DNA from: Pleomorphomonas koreensis DSM 23070
GTDB lineage: Bacteria > Pseudomonadota > Alphaproteobacteria > Rhizobiales > Pleomorphomonadaceae
Direction of reading: 5' to 3'
NCBI RefSeq assembly: GCF_000425185.1
Contig: NZ_AULH01000005.1
Location: 243,477-307,476, forward strand
DNA: 64,000 bases
Both the position numbers and the translations under genes were made by a program. Each line of letters begins with the position of its first letter. Positions within the stretch are counted from its first letter, which is position 1. The notes beneath the pieces were generated by a model. That model was not told the origin of the DNA and did no database searches. It saw only the letters and a program-made list of their open reading frames with translations. Below are positions 35,492 through 44,900 of this stretch, piece after piece.

Positions 35492-36257
35492 TCACGAGCG
35501 ACGGCGGTGACGAAGCATATTGAGATACCCGCCGTTGATGGCGTCGAGGCCGCCTTTGACCAGGCCGATCACCGAGGCGCGTAGAGGCGAGGTCTTCCAC
35601 GACTCGGCCGAAATGCGCGGCTCGCCGTAAATCGCTATGGCGATTTCGCGATAGCTCGCGCCGTTCATGTGACCGTCGGCCGCCTGAATCATTCGGCGAA
35701 GACGACGGCGCTGCTGCTGGGTCATCCGCGTATCGGGCGGCGGTCTTTGGCCGCGAAGGCTGCGCCAGAGTCGCGTTAGCGTCTCGATCCGGCCGAGCAT
35801 ATCGGCATCGAACGGGATCATTGCGACGACGGGTTTTGTCGGGTCGCTGCCGGGCATCATGAGAGTCTGAAGGGGAGAATCGCCGCCATAGAAAGCGAGT
35901 TCTCCTTCAGGGCTGTCGCGGGTGATATCGAGCGGGCTAAGCGGAGGCGCTTCACCGAGCGACAGATGTTCTGGAGCCGGCGCCAGCGTGAGAACGGAGG
36001 GGACGACGGCAGGCGACCAGAGGACGGATTGTGTCAGAGCGGACAAACCCGGCCGTGCGGGGAAATCGCAAACCCCACTGTTGCTGTGCTTCCAATGGCA
36101 GCGGCTCGGCCACGTCCGTCTCTTCCAGGATCTGGCGATAGGTTCGTTGGTAGGGTTCGTGTCGCCGCAGGCACTCCCACGCCAGCCCCTCGATCGCAAG
36201 CTGATCGAAGTAGTCGTAAGTGGGTGTCTCTCTCCAACGAGAAGTATCGGGCCTCAT
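35492..36257 (-). pseudogene. DUF6499/DUF2285 regulator split by a frameshift in a C4 run
   Basis: The ATG at 36257 opens MRPDTSRWRETPTYDYFDQL, the DUF6499 N-terminal domain, and homology runs to QQWGLRFP. There the minus strand has CCCC (36059-36062), where an intact gene needs three C. After removing one base the frame continues ARPGLSALTQSVLWSPAVVP to the DUF2285 domain (PFDADMLGRIETLTRLWRSL) and stops at 35492, giving 254 residues. Either a sequencing slip, a true mutation or +1 frameshifting at CCC-C explains it. The protein is a presumed DNA-binding regulator of these ICEs. Confidence 0.75.
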
Positions 36258-36390
36258 ATTCAACCCCGCCTTGGATTGCGCAAGTCGAGCGAGAATTGAT
36301 TCCCTCGCATGGAGGTTGTGGGAAGCCAGAGAGCCGGCACCGCGCGGTGCCGCGGCGGCACCGCGATGACGAAGCGCCCGTTTATGCCAG

Positions 36391-36651
36391 TCAGTTGCAG
36401 CCTTCGCGCAGAAGCAGCCGATATCCGATCTGCGTCATCCAGCGTGCGCGCTCCAGATGGCCGTCGTGGACGCGACGCGCGCGCTCGGGGTCGCGGTGCG
36501 GGTCGATGCCGAACAAGATTTCGACGGCTTCCCGCCAATCCGCGCCGTCGGCAGTGGCATCAAGCAGGCGCATATAGAGCTTGATGTGCGACCTGTCGTA
36601 GTCGGTCAGCTCCTGGCCGGAGGGCGGATCATCGTCAAAGGGAACAACCAT
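36391..36651 (-). CDS. DUF2285 domain protein
   Basis: 86 residues: ELTDYDRSHIKLYMRLLDAT, ADWREAVEILFGIDPHRDPE and RARWMTQIGYRLLL match the DUF2285 family of small helical proteins, presumed DNA-binding. It is a common ICE companion downstream of the XRE-type regulator. No catalytic residues are expected. A 110-bp gap separates it from that regulator. Confidence 0.8.
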   Translation of the reverse strand: MVVPFDDDPPSGQELTDYDRSHIKLYMRLLDATADGADWREAVEILFGIDPHRDPERARRVHDGHLERARWMTQIGYRLLLREGCN

Positions 36652-36761
36652 GGCGTAGCTCGCTCAACTTGAGCCCATTTTCTCGCTGGATTTCATGCGG
36701 GATGGAGGTCTCTCGAGAAACGACGGATACTGACTCGGCGAAAGCTCTTTGCTGCAACCAG

Positions 36762-37010
36762 TCACGTCTTTCGATTTCCGCGATCGTCAACGAGCAGCAC
36801 TCCATGTCCTCGGTCAGTTGACAGGAGAACGATGCCTGCTGCTTCAAGCGCCCTGCGAACTTGATCGCGCGTGGTCTCGTACACCTCGAGTCCGCTTTCG
36901 GATTCGAGGCGCTTGAGCGCGGTCAGCGATACCTGGGCCTTGTCAGCGAGCGTCTCCTGTGTCCAACCCAGCAACGCGCGCGCGGCCCGTGATTGTCGGG
37001 CGGTGATCAT
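36762..37010 (-). CDS. XRE-family helix-turn-helix regulator
   Basis: 82 residues. SRAARALLGWTQETLADKAQ and VSLTALKRLESESG form a Cro/C1-type helix-turn-helix; the end VRRALEAAGIVLLSTDRGHG is typical of short plasmid and ICE regulators. The start codon lies inside a perfect 20-bp palindrome (37002-37021), which suggests autorepression. Confidence 0.88.
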   Translation of the reverse strand: MITARQSRAARALLGWTQETLADKAQVSLTALKRLESESGLEVYETTRDQVRRALEAAGIVLLSTDRGHGVLLVDDRGNRKT

Positions 37011-37021
37011 GCATGATCACC
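37002..37021. promoter_or_regulatory. 20-bp palindromic operator over the XRE start codon
   Basis: GGTGATCATG and CATGATCACC are perfect inverted halves without a spacer. The XRE start codon (complement of 37008-37010) is inside it, so binding would block initiation of its own gene. Confidence 0.6.
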
Positions 37022-37168
37022 TCCCATCAGGGCCAATACGCACTCCAGAACTACGACTAAAATAGTCGCTCTTGATCGCGACGTCACCAGAAATGAGCAT
37101 CGGCGACGCCGGTGCGCGACTCGGACTATCGTTTGATGACGCGGGTGATTCGGTCGAGATGCGGTGGC

Positions 37169-37192
37169 GGCCCCGGCCTTTCGGCCGGGGCC
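37169..37192 (-). terminator. 10-bp hairpin with GAAA loop after the DUF736 gene
   Basis: GGCCCCGGCC and GGCCGGGGCC form a perfect stem; on the minus strand the loop is the GNRA tetraloop GAAA. No T-run follows, so it is a 3'-end stabiliser or a weak terminator. Confidence 0.45.
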
Positions 37193-37201
37193 TTGTCCGC
37201 C

Positions 37202-37528
37202 TCAGTCGGTGCGGCGGCCGTTGGGCCGGGACCAGATGAGGGAGAAGGTGTCGCCGTCCTCGTCGTCGAAGAGGTTGGCGTAGATCGGGGCGTTGAAGCT
37301 CGGATCGTCAAGCTTGAGGCCCAGATACTCGCGGCCCTCGTTGGAGCGCTTGGACCAGGCGGCGCCGATTTCGGCGCGGCCGACCAGGACCCGGTGGCTG
37401 GGGGCGTTCTCGCCGCTGGCGCGCAGGTCGGGGACGATGCGGACGTTCTTGGCCTGGACGCTGAGGGTGACGATGTCGCCGGTGTATTCGTTCGAGGCGG
37501 TCTTCTTGAAGGTGCCGATGGTGGCCAT
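37202..37528 (-). CDS. DUF736 family protein, copy 2
   Basis: 108 residues: MATIGTFKKTASNEYTGDIV at the start, SHRVLVGRAEIGAAWSKRSN in the middle, and DDPSFNAPIYANLFDDEDGD before LIWSRPNGRR at the end. It is a more canonical DUF736 member than the copy at 31573. Function unknown. Its upstream region shares a repeated element with the DUF2493 gene. Confidence 0.88.
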   Translation of the reverse strand: MATIGTFKKTASNEYTGDIVTLSVQAKNVRIVPDLRASGENAPSHRVLVGRAEIGAAWSKRSNEGREYLGLKLDDPSFNAPIYANLFDDEDGDTFSLIWSRPNGRRTD

Positions 37529-38094
37529 TGTAGGTCTCCGTATCCATTTTCGAGCCCGCACCATTGCGGCCTCGATGGCGATCGGCAGGCCGGAGGCGGG
37601 CGACGACACATCGCTTGCGACCGGAGCACCGCGGAGGATGGCGCAGGCGCGACTTTGTTGTTTCGCGAGGAATGACGGCGCAGCCGGCAGGGGAAGAAAG
37701 TCGCGACGCGCCATTGTGGCATAGGCGCTCGAGGCGCAGCCGTCCTTCGGCCAGATCAGGCCATTGAAGAGGCCGTATGGAGCGGTCGCTGAATGGACAG
37801 AACGCGGAGACCCAGGCCACACGCTGCCGCCAAAGACTCGCCGGACGTCACCGACTCCATCGCCTCATTCCGGGCCATCGCACGCAACCTCTGTCCCAGA
37901 CGCCAACAGCAAGATCGCACCGCTCGCCGGAGATGGTCGGCTTGCCGTTACAAACGCTGCTCCCCCATCCGCTCAATACGCGGCCGCCTGCCCGGGACTC
38001 GCCTTGGCATTCCGTGCGCTCGCCTGCTCTGTGCCATCCGAAAGGACACGAACGTGATATCTCTCTTAGCCGGGGCCGTTCACGGCTTTCCGCA
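37529..38094. repeat. 566-bp gene-free segment with type-2 upstream repeat (copy B)
   Basis: I find no gene I trust here. The proximal part (about 37560-37690) matches the region upstream of the DUF2493 gene (40550-40715) in ordered blocks: GCGGCCTnnATGGCGA, CGGAGCA, GCGGAGGATnGCGnAGGC and TTTGTTTCGCGA-like. The distal 400 bp shows only unsupported frames. Confidence 0.5.
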
Positions 38095-38535
38095 TCAGAC
38101 GCGAGACAGTTGGCCCGCCGAAGGGTCGGAGGCCGCCATGCCGATGATCCGCGCGAAGGCGGTCACGCCGACAGCGACAGCTCCGATGATCGAGAACACG
38201 ATCTGCCAGGTCTCGGACGGCATGGTGTGTTTCACGACGCCATGGGTGGCGTGGAAACCCGCGATCACCGCAGGCGCGACAAAGGCGATGGCGATCAGGA
38301 GGCGCGCCCAGATCGGGCGGACGGTGGCGAGCAGGAACTGGCCGACGCCGAAGGTGAGACCAGCCCCGACGAAGCCGACGATGATCGCGCCGAGCCATCC
38401 GGCGCCCGTGCCATACGCCCACATGCCGAGGCTCACGCCTACGAAGAACGGGAGCGCATAGACGGCAAGCGTTAAGAGCAGCCAGCAGAGGAAGCCAATG
38501 GCGGCGAAACTGAGAAGAATGCCAAGGAAGATCAT
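38095..38535 (-). CDS. ICE-encoded membrane protein, hypothetical
   Basis: 146 residues with at least four spans (FLGILLSFAAIGFLCWLLLT, LAVYALPFFVGVSLGMWAYG, GWLGAIIVGFVGAGLTFGVG, LLIAIAFVAPAVIAGFHA) and a short tail. Similar polytopic proteins occur in the variable part of related ICEs; no function is known. Upstream, CTATTC-N7-GAATAG (38596-38614) could be a small operator. Confidence 0.7.
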   Translation of the reverse strand: MIFLGILLSFAAIGFLCWLLLTLAVYALPFFVGVSLGMWAYGTGAGWLGAIIVGFVGAGLTFGVGQFLLATVRPIWARLLIAIAFVAPAVIAGFHATHGVVKHTMPSETWQIVFSIIGAVAVGVTAFARIIGMAASDPSAGQLSRV

Positions 38536-38671
38536 GGTGGTTTCTCCGTGAGAATGGTCTGACGGTCGCGCCTCCACCACCACCACGGCGCTGCTCTATT
38601 CTAGCAGGGAATAGCGCCGTCGGGAACGGAAACCTATCGGTATCCGCTTTGGCCGGACGGCCGTCGCCCCG

Positions 38672-38839
38672 TCATGGGGCGAACGGATCGATCTCACTGA
38701 CGATCTCGGTTTCATCGCCGTCGAACTCGTTGGCGGTTGTGACCGAGAGAGTGCCGTCGCCGGCTCGGAAGATGACGATGACGGCCATCAAGGTGGTGGC
38801 GAGGCTGAAGGCGTAGGCGTGGGCGTCGGGGAAGGACAT
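38672..38839 (-). CDS. small hypothetical protein with hydrophobic N-terminus
   Basis: 55 residues from ATG 38839. The hydrophobic stretch HAYAFSLATTLMAVIVIFRA is followed by an acidic tail (EFDGDETEIVSEIDPFAP). It might be a membrane-anchored peptide. No family is recognised; the start is chosen by composition. Confidence 0.45.
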   Translation of the reverse strand: MSFPDAHAYAFSLATTLMAVIVIFRAGDGTLSVTTANEFDGDETEIVSEIDPFAP

Positions 38840-39032
38840 TGCTCCGGCTTTGAGCGGAGGACCATCCCCCGCTGACAGGCGCCCGAAGTGTCCGGCCGTG
38901 GGCCGCAATCACCGCGCAGGCGCAGCCGGAGCGGCGGCACGCGTCTCGCGTAGTCCGACCCTTTACGGGTTGATGGCGTCAGGCCCGCGGCCGGACCAAG
39001 GATCAGCGCAATGGGGTGTGGTCGTTTTCGCT

Positions 39033-39485
39033 TCAGGAGCCGTGGGCGTCCTGACGTGCATGATCAAAGACCGTTTGAGCGAGTTCACGCACAATGTCGC
39101 AGGCATCATCCGCAAATCCCGCCGGCCAGGCTCGCGGACCGCCGCGCTGAAATCCGCCGCGCTGAAAATACGGATGAAGCTGATCGACAACGAGCGCGAG
39201 TCGGGATGGCAGGTTCAGACCGGCGCGTTCGGCGTATCGGGCTGCCCGATCGAGATTGTGACCGATCTGCGCACGGTTCCAGGCGTCGGTGCTTGCGGTG
39301 CGGAGCAGATGAGATTTGAGCAACAACTCGGTGGCGATGGCGATCGAGTGAAGGGCTAGGCTATCGATGGATTTCTTGGCCGCCCAGACGGCGCAGTCGA
39401 GTTGAGACATGGCGTTTCGCCGGAACGTCTCGGAGAGATGAAGGTCCGGCGCGAAGTCATCTGGGAATGGTAGAAGGTCCGGCAT
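39033..39485 (-). CDS. hypothetical helical protein, HEPN-like in style
   Basis: 150 residues, mostly helical: QLDCAVWAAKKSIDSLALHS, AIATELLLKSHLLRTAS, then GHNLDRAARYAERAGL. The spacing of helices recalls HEPN proteins, but the R-x4-6-H catalytic motif is not clear, so this is only a suggestion. A perfect in-frame 15-bp tandem repeat (39139-39168, last base differing) duplicates FQRGG. Confidence 0.5.
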   Translation of the reverse strand: MPDLLPFPDDFAPDLHLSETFRRNAMSQLDCAVWAAKKSIDSLALHSIAIATELLLKSHLLRTASTDAWNRAQIGHNLDRAARYAERAGLNLPSRLALVVDQLHPYFQRGGFQRGGPRAWPAGFADDACDIVRELAQTVFDHARQDAHGS

Positions 39486-39622
39486 CGCGCCAAGATGCCA
39501 AGATATCAGAAATATCCAACCCGGTTGCTGCGCCTGATTTGCATTGATTTACACGAGGCATGGCGGAGTTCCGACCTTCGGGCACGTCGACGTCGGTTGG
39601 AGGCAACAGCCGAGGGCGGCGC

Positions 39623-40549
39623 TTACGCGCCGCCCGATCCGAACCGATAGACCGGAATACCCAGCTTGCGGGCCTTGTCGGCGAGATTGTCCTGAATGCC
39701 CGTTCCGGGGAAGATCACGACGCCGATCGGCATGACGGTCAGCATCTGATCGTTGCGCTTGAAGGGCGCGGCCTTGCCGTGCTTCGTCCAGTCGGGCTTG
39801 AAGGCGATCTGCGGCACTTTGCGGCTGTCGGCCCAGCGGGCGGCGATCTTCTCGGCGCCTTTGGGCGTACCGCCGTGCATCAGCACCATGTCGGGGTGCT
39901 TGGCGTGGATCTGGTCGAGCTTGGTCCAGATGGCCTGGTGGTCGGTGGTGTCGCCGCCGGAGAAGGCGATCTTCGGCCCGGCCGGAACCAGCAGCTCGGT
40001 TTCCGCGCGTCGCTTGGCGGCGAGGAAGTCGCGGCTGTCGATCATCGCGGCGGTGAGATGGCGATGGTTGACCCGTGATCCGGTCCGGGGCGACCACGGC
40101 GAGCCGGTGACGCGAAGGTAATGCTCGGCGGCGCTTTCGCGGAAGACTTCCAGGCTGTCGCGGCGTTCGATCAGGCTCTTGCCCATGTCGATCAGGTTCT
40201 CGAGCTGCAGCGACTTGACCTCGGATCCGTCCTGTTCGCGCTGGAGGCGCTTCTGGCCCTGTTCGTTGTCGTCGAGCGTATCTTCGACGCGGCTGACGGC
40301 GCGGTGGAACATATTGACGGTCGACCAGAGCAGTTCGTTGAGGTCGTGATCGAGGCTGGTGTCGGCCAGGGTGGCGATGAGGGCGTCGAAGATGTCTGCG
40401 ACGGCTCCTTCGATGACGCGGTCTTCCGGAACCGGGCGGGGATCGGGTTCGTCCTCGGAGGGGCGGTAGCCGTAGAGCTGGAGTTCCTGCAGCATGTCGT
40501 TGGTGGGAGACGAGTCGTGGTGCGGTTCGAAGTCGTCGTGCTCGTTCAT
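39623..40549 (-). CDS. DUF2493 (YspA/SLOG-like) protein
   Basis: 308 residues from ATG 40549. The C-terminal third has the Rossmann-like SLOG features KIAFSGGDTTDHQAIWTKLD, MVLMHGGTPKGAEKIAARWA and VVIFPGTGIQDNLADKAR. This is the DUF2493 pattern, related to nucleotide-binding proteins. The acidic helical N-terminus is ICE-specific. Role unknown; it might bind a nucleotide-derived signal. Confidence 0.85.
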   Translation of the reverse strand: MNEHDDFEPHHDSSPTNDMLQELQLYGYRPSEDEPDPRPVPEDRVIEGAVADIFDALIATLADTSLDHDLNELLWSTVNMFHRAVSRVEDTLDDNEQGQKRLQREQDGSEVKSLQLENLIDMGKSLIERRDSLEVFRESAAEHYLRVTGSPWSPRTGSRVNHRHLTAAMIDSRDFLAAKRRAETELLVPAGPKIAFSGGDTTDHQAIWTKLDQIHAKHPDMVLMHGGTPKGAEKIAARWADSRKVPQIAFKPDWTKHGKAAPFKRNDQMLTVMPIGVVIFPGTGIQDNLADKARKLGIPVYRFGSGGA

Positions 40550-40894
40550 GGGATGCTCCGTCGGTTGGACCGCGACCGTCGCGGCCTTCATGGCGACGAA
40601 GCCGTCGGGCGGGTCGGACCTGCACCCGGAGCAAGGCGCAGGGCCGAAGCGTCAGCGGAGGATCGCGTAGGCCGCCGATTTTGTTTCGCGATGGAAAGGC
40701 GCGGGTTCGGGGTCCCCGCGCGGCCTGCCGCGTGGGGTGGACATGCGCCGCCGGAAAATCGTCGGCCGCAGCCATTGCCGATCCGGCCCGGCTGACGGCC
40801 GATCGCCCTCTCGAAGGCCGAGGCGTGATCCCTCTGACGGGTCCAGCAGCCAGGGAGCAAGGCGGCGCCGGGCCGCCTCGCTTTCAGATACCGG
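40550..40894. repeat. 345-bp gene-free segment with type-2 upstream repeat (copy A)
   Basis: The part nearest the DUF2493 gene (about 40575-40715) shares ordered blocks with 37560-37690. These are GCGGCCTTCATGGCGA, CCGGAGCA, GCGGAGGATCGCGTAGGC and TTTTGTTTCGCGATGGAA. The remainder is GC-rich with short inverted repeats and no supportable gene. Confidence 0.5.
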
Positions 40895-41938
40895 CTATGC
40901 TGCGATCGCCATGAAGCGAGCGACGTCCTGGGGGGCGAGCTGCACGCGGATTCCCGACCGGAGCGCATCGAGTCCAAGCAGGCGCAGATCTTCGTTGCAG
41001 TCCCCGAGCACCGGCGAAAGCACGATCGCTTCGATCCCCGCCGCATTGGCGCGTTCGATCAGATTGTCCCGCGCGCCGTCTCCTGCCGGATCGTTGTCGC
41101 GGACGATGTAGAGCCTGCGAAGCGTCAACGGGAACAGGATGGCGGCAAGGTGCGCCGCCGAGAGCGCGGGCGCGATCGCCATGTCGGGCATGACCTGACG
41201 CAACGACAGCATGGTTTCGATGCCTTCGCCGGCCGCCATCACATCGCCGGGCACGCCGATGCGGACGGCATGACCGAGCAGATCGCCCATTGCCTTGCGC
41301 TGCGTGTCGATCGGCGCCTTGTCGGAGCCGTCGGGCGAGAGCCAGGTACGATGGGCTCCGGTGATCGTGCCGCCCAGATCGGTGACCGCGGCGATCATCG
41401 CCGGCCAGGTTTCGGTCGGGCCGTCATCCTCGGGCCGGTAATAGCATCTCGGATGAAAGCGCAGGCTGCCGGTTCCGTGCAAAGCCGTAATCCCGCGTTT
41501 ACGGAGATACGTTTCCACGATGGTGCCCGCGATCGGCTGCGACATGGCGAAGAGGCGGCGCGCCGCCTCAGACGATCCCGATGGGGCTGGCGCTCTGCCC
41601 TGTCGTGATGGCGCCGGTCGTGGTTCGGGTTGCGGCATGCTGAGGAAGCTGCGCGCTTCTTCGACGACATCGGTGAAGTCGATGAGGCCGAGCGATTCCC
41701 GGATCACGTCGAGCAGGTCGCCATGCTCGTCCGTGGCCGCATCGTTCCATTTGCCCGCTGGGCCCTTCGGCGTATCGCGGAGCCGCACGAACATCGAGCG
41801 GCCCTTGGCGTTGCGAACGTCGCCAACCTGCCAATAGCCGCCCTGACGGCGACCGTTGGAAAGGTAGTGGCGGCAGACCGCCTCGGCCTGCCGGCCGAGA
41901 CGGTGCGCCAGATCGGAGGCGTCGATCCGTGCCATCAT
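40895..41938 (-). CDS. Toprim-domain protein, plasmid primase-like
   Basis: 347 residues from the double ATG at 41938. An N-terminal DUF7146-like part (GGYWQVGDVRNAKGRSMFVR) precedes a C-terminal Toprim region with MAAGEGIETMLSLRQVMPDM and LRRLYIVRDNDPAGDGAR, which carry the metal-binding Glu and the Asp-x-Asp. It may prime DNA synthesis of the transferred strand. It overlaps the methylase-helicase gene by four bases, so the two are translated together. Confidence 0.88.
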   Translation of the reverse strand: MMARIDASDLAHRLGRQAEAVCRHYLSNGRRQGGYWQVGDVRNAKGRSMFVRLRDTPKGPAGKWNDAATDEHGDLLDVIRESLGLIDFTDVVEEARSFLSMPQPEPRPAPSRQGRAPAPSGSSEAARRLFAMSQPIAGTIVETYLRKRGITALHGTGSLRFHPRCYYRPEDDGPTETWPAMIAAVTDLGGTITGAHRTWLSPDGSDKAPIDTQRKAMGDLLGHAVRIGVPGDVMAAGEGIETMLSLRQVMPDMAIAPALSAAHLAAILFPLTLRRLYIVRDNDPAGDGARDNLIERANAAGIEAIVLSPVLGDCNEDLRLLGLDALRSGIRVQLAPQDVARFMAIAA

Positions 41939-44900
41939 GCCGCCTCCCGCTCGGAGATGCGCGACAGCGGATAGGTGTCGAGCAGCTTTCCGAGGATGGT
42001 CGGGCCGGTAGCGTCGACGGGCACGAAGAAGCGCAGCTTCCACGAGATGATCTCGCTATACAGCCCGTAGCTCCGCAGCCGGTCGCGCATCGCGTCCGTG
42101 AATCCGGAGAGTTCGATGCGGTTCGCGCCCATGACACGGGCACGGCGAAGCTGAAGGCCTTCGGCAAGGTCGAGAATGGTGCGGCCGTCGATCAGGGCCG
42201 CATAGGCGTCCTCCACGCCGAGGTTGGTCGCGCCGGTCGAGGCAGCGTTGGCGGCCCAGGCCGGTGAGACGCGTCGGCCGATGATGCGCTCGCCGTCATC
42301 GGTCTGAAGGCGATAGACGCGCGTCGACTCGTTGGGCAGGCGCTTCCAGACGGGCAGCAACAGGCCGCTGACCATATGGATCGTGCTCTCGGCGAAAGTC
42401 GGGACCTCCGACACCTCGCGCTGCCAGATGGCGGCGAAGGCCTCGCGATCGACCTCCCGCCAGTGGCTGTCGGCCATCATTTTCAGCGAGGCGTGATGCT
42501 GCTCCATCGGCCGGATCAGCCGCACGCGGCTTTCAATCTCGCCATCATCGAGCATGAGCGACGGCGCCGGAATCTGTACGGCGGCTCGGCCAGAGCGCTC
42601 ATTCACGAGCAGCCGGGCATGCGGATCGTCCAGCCAAGCCAGCGCGCTCTCCGTCGACGTCGGCCGATTGCGGCGGCGCTCGACAAGGCTGAGAAGACGC
42701 GCTTCCGCCCCCGTCGCGGGATGGGTGTAGATGGTGGTCCGCTTGGTGACGACGAAGCTCTCCGCCGTCAGCGTCTCCAGTCCGATGTCATAGACACCAC
42801 TGGCGATCGCGCCCGCCACCTTCGCCTCGAGCAGAAGTTCGAAGGCGGTGAACAGGATGCCTTGCAGCTCGATGGTGAGGGCGAGCAGCCGGTTGAGGAA
42901 GGTCGTAATCGGCGGCAACTCATCCTTGATGCCGTTGGCATCCATCAGTTTCAGGCCGGTGGCGTCCTCGAAACGCTGGAGCGAGCAGCCCTCGACCTTG
43001 CCCCGCACGATCTGGAGATAGAGCTGGCGAAGGGCATCGCGCGCGTAGGTCGATTCCAGATTGTCCTCGGGCCGGAACAGGCCCTGTCCGCCGGTCTGGC
43101 GCTGGCCGCGCGTGATCGCGCCCAGCGTGTCGAGGCGGCGGGCGATAGTGGAGAGGAAGCGCTTCTCCGCTTGCACATCCGTGGCGATCGGTCGGAACAG
43201 CGGTGGCTGCGCCTGGTTGGTGCGGTTGGTGCGACCGAGGCCCTGAATGGCGGCGTCCGCCTTCCAGCCCGGTTCCAATAGATAGTGAACGCGCAGGCGC
43301 TGATTCCGCGCGGAGAGTGCGGCGTGATAGCTACGCCCGGTGCCGCCCGCGTCCGAGAAGACGAGGATGCGCTTCTGATCGTCCATGAAGGCGCTGGTCT
43401 CGGCGAGGTTCGCCGATGGCGCGCGGTTCTCGACGACGAGGCGATGGCCCTTGCGCACGATGCGCCGCGATCGGCCCGTCACCTCCGCGACCGTCTCCGT
43501 TCCGAAACGCTGCACGATCTGGTCGAGCGCGCCAGGGACTGGCGGGAGCGATGCGAGCCGTTCGATCAGATCGTTGCGACGGGCGACGGCTTCCCTGCTC
43601 TCGACAGGCTGGCCATCCCGATAGACGGGACGCGACGACAGATTGCCCTCCGAGTCGGTGAAGGGCTCGTAGAGCTGCACCGGGAAGGAATGGGCGAGAT
43701 AGTCCAGGACGTATTCCCGCGGCGTGATGTCCACGCGCACGTCGTTCCATTCATCGGTCGGAATCTCCGCCAGCCGACGTTCCATCAAGGCTTCGCCGGT
43801 CGAGACGATCTGAATCACGGCAGCATGGCCCGCATCGAGATCGCCTTCGATCGAACGGATCAGCGTCGGCGTCTTCATCGACGTGAGCAGATGGCCGAAG
43901 AAGCGCTGCTTGGCGGACTCGAATGCCGAGCGAGCGGCGGACTTGGCCTGCTTGTTCAGCGTGCCGTCGCTGCCGGTGATGTTGGCGGCCTGCATCGCCG
44001 CATCGAGATTGTTATGGATGACCGCGAAGGCTCCGGCGTAGGCGTCGTAGATGCCGCGCTGTTCGCCGGTGAGCTGGTGTTCGATCAGCTCGTATTCGAC
44101 GCCGTCATAGGAGAGCGACCGGGCGGTGTAGAGCCCGAGCGAACGCAGATCGCGCGCGAGCACCTCCATGGCCGCCACGCCGCCGTCCTCGATGGCTTCG
44201 ACGAATTCGGCGCGGGTGGCGAAGGGGAAGTCCTCGCCGCCCCAGAGGCCGAGGCGCTGCGCATAGGCGAGGTTGTGGACCGTGGTGGCGCCGGTGGCGG
44301 AGACATAGGTCACGCGCGCGTTCGGCAAGGCGTGCTGGAGGCGCAAGCCTGCGCGGCCCTGCTGCGAGGCGGCGACATCGCCGCGTTCTCCCTTGCCGCC
44401 AGCGGCGTTCTGCATGGCGTGCGCCTCGTCGAAGATGATGGCTCCATCGAAATCGGAGCCCAACCAATCGACGATCTGCCGGACGCGCGAAACCTTCTCG
44501 CCGCGGTCGTCGGAGCGTAGCGTGGCGTAGGTCGTAAATAGGATGCCTTCCGACAGGGTGATGGGCTTGCCCTGCGGGAAGCGCGAGAGGGGCGTGACCA
44601 GCAGCCGTTCCATGCCGAGCGCTGACCAGTCGCGCTGCGCGTCCTCGATCAGCTTGTCGGATTTCGAGACCCAGACCGCCTTGCGGCGGCCGCGCAGCCA
44701 GTTGTCGAGGATGATGCCCGCTGATTGGCGGCCCTTACCGGCGCCGGTCCCGTCGCCGAGCATGTAGCCGCGCCGGAAGCGCAAGGCGTTTTCGGCGTCG
44801 GGGGGAGCAGCCTTCACCAGATCGAAGGTCTCATCGACCGTCCATGATCCGGCGAGGAAGTCGGAATGGGCTTCGCCGGCGAAGATGACGGTTTCGAGCT

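Noticed and set aside
36635..36847. 70-codon minus-strand frame between the XRE and DUF2285 genes
   Set aside because: It overlaps the XRE coding end, has no recognisable family and no ribosome binding site.
37793..38461. Overlapping plus-strand frames over the ICE membrane protein
   Set aside because: No homology or ribosome binding site; the minus-strand frame has clean membrane spans.
43285..44520. 411-codon plus-strand frame opposite the methylase-helicase
   Set aside because: Shadow frame; the helicase motifs are all on the other strand.
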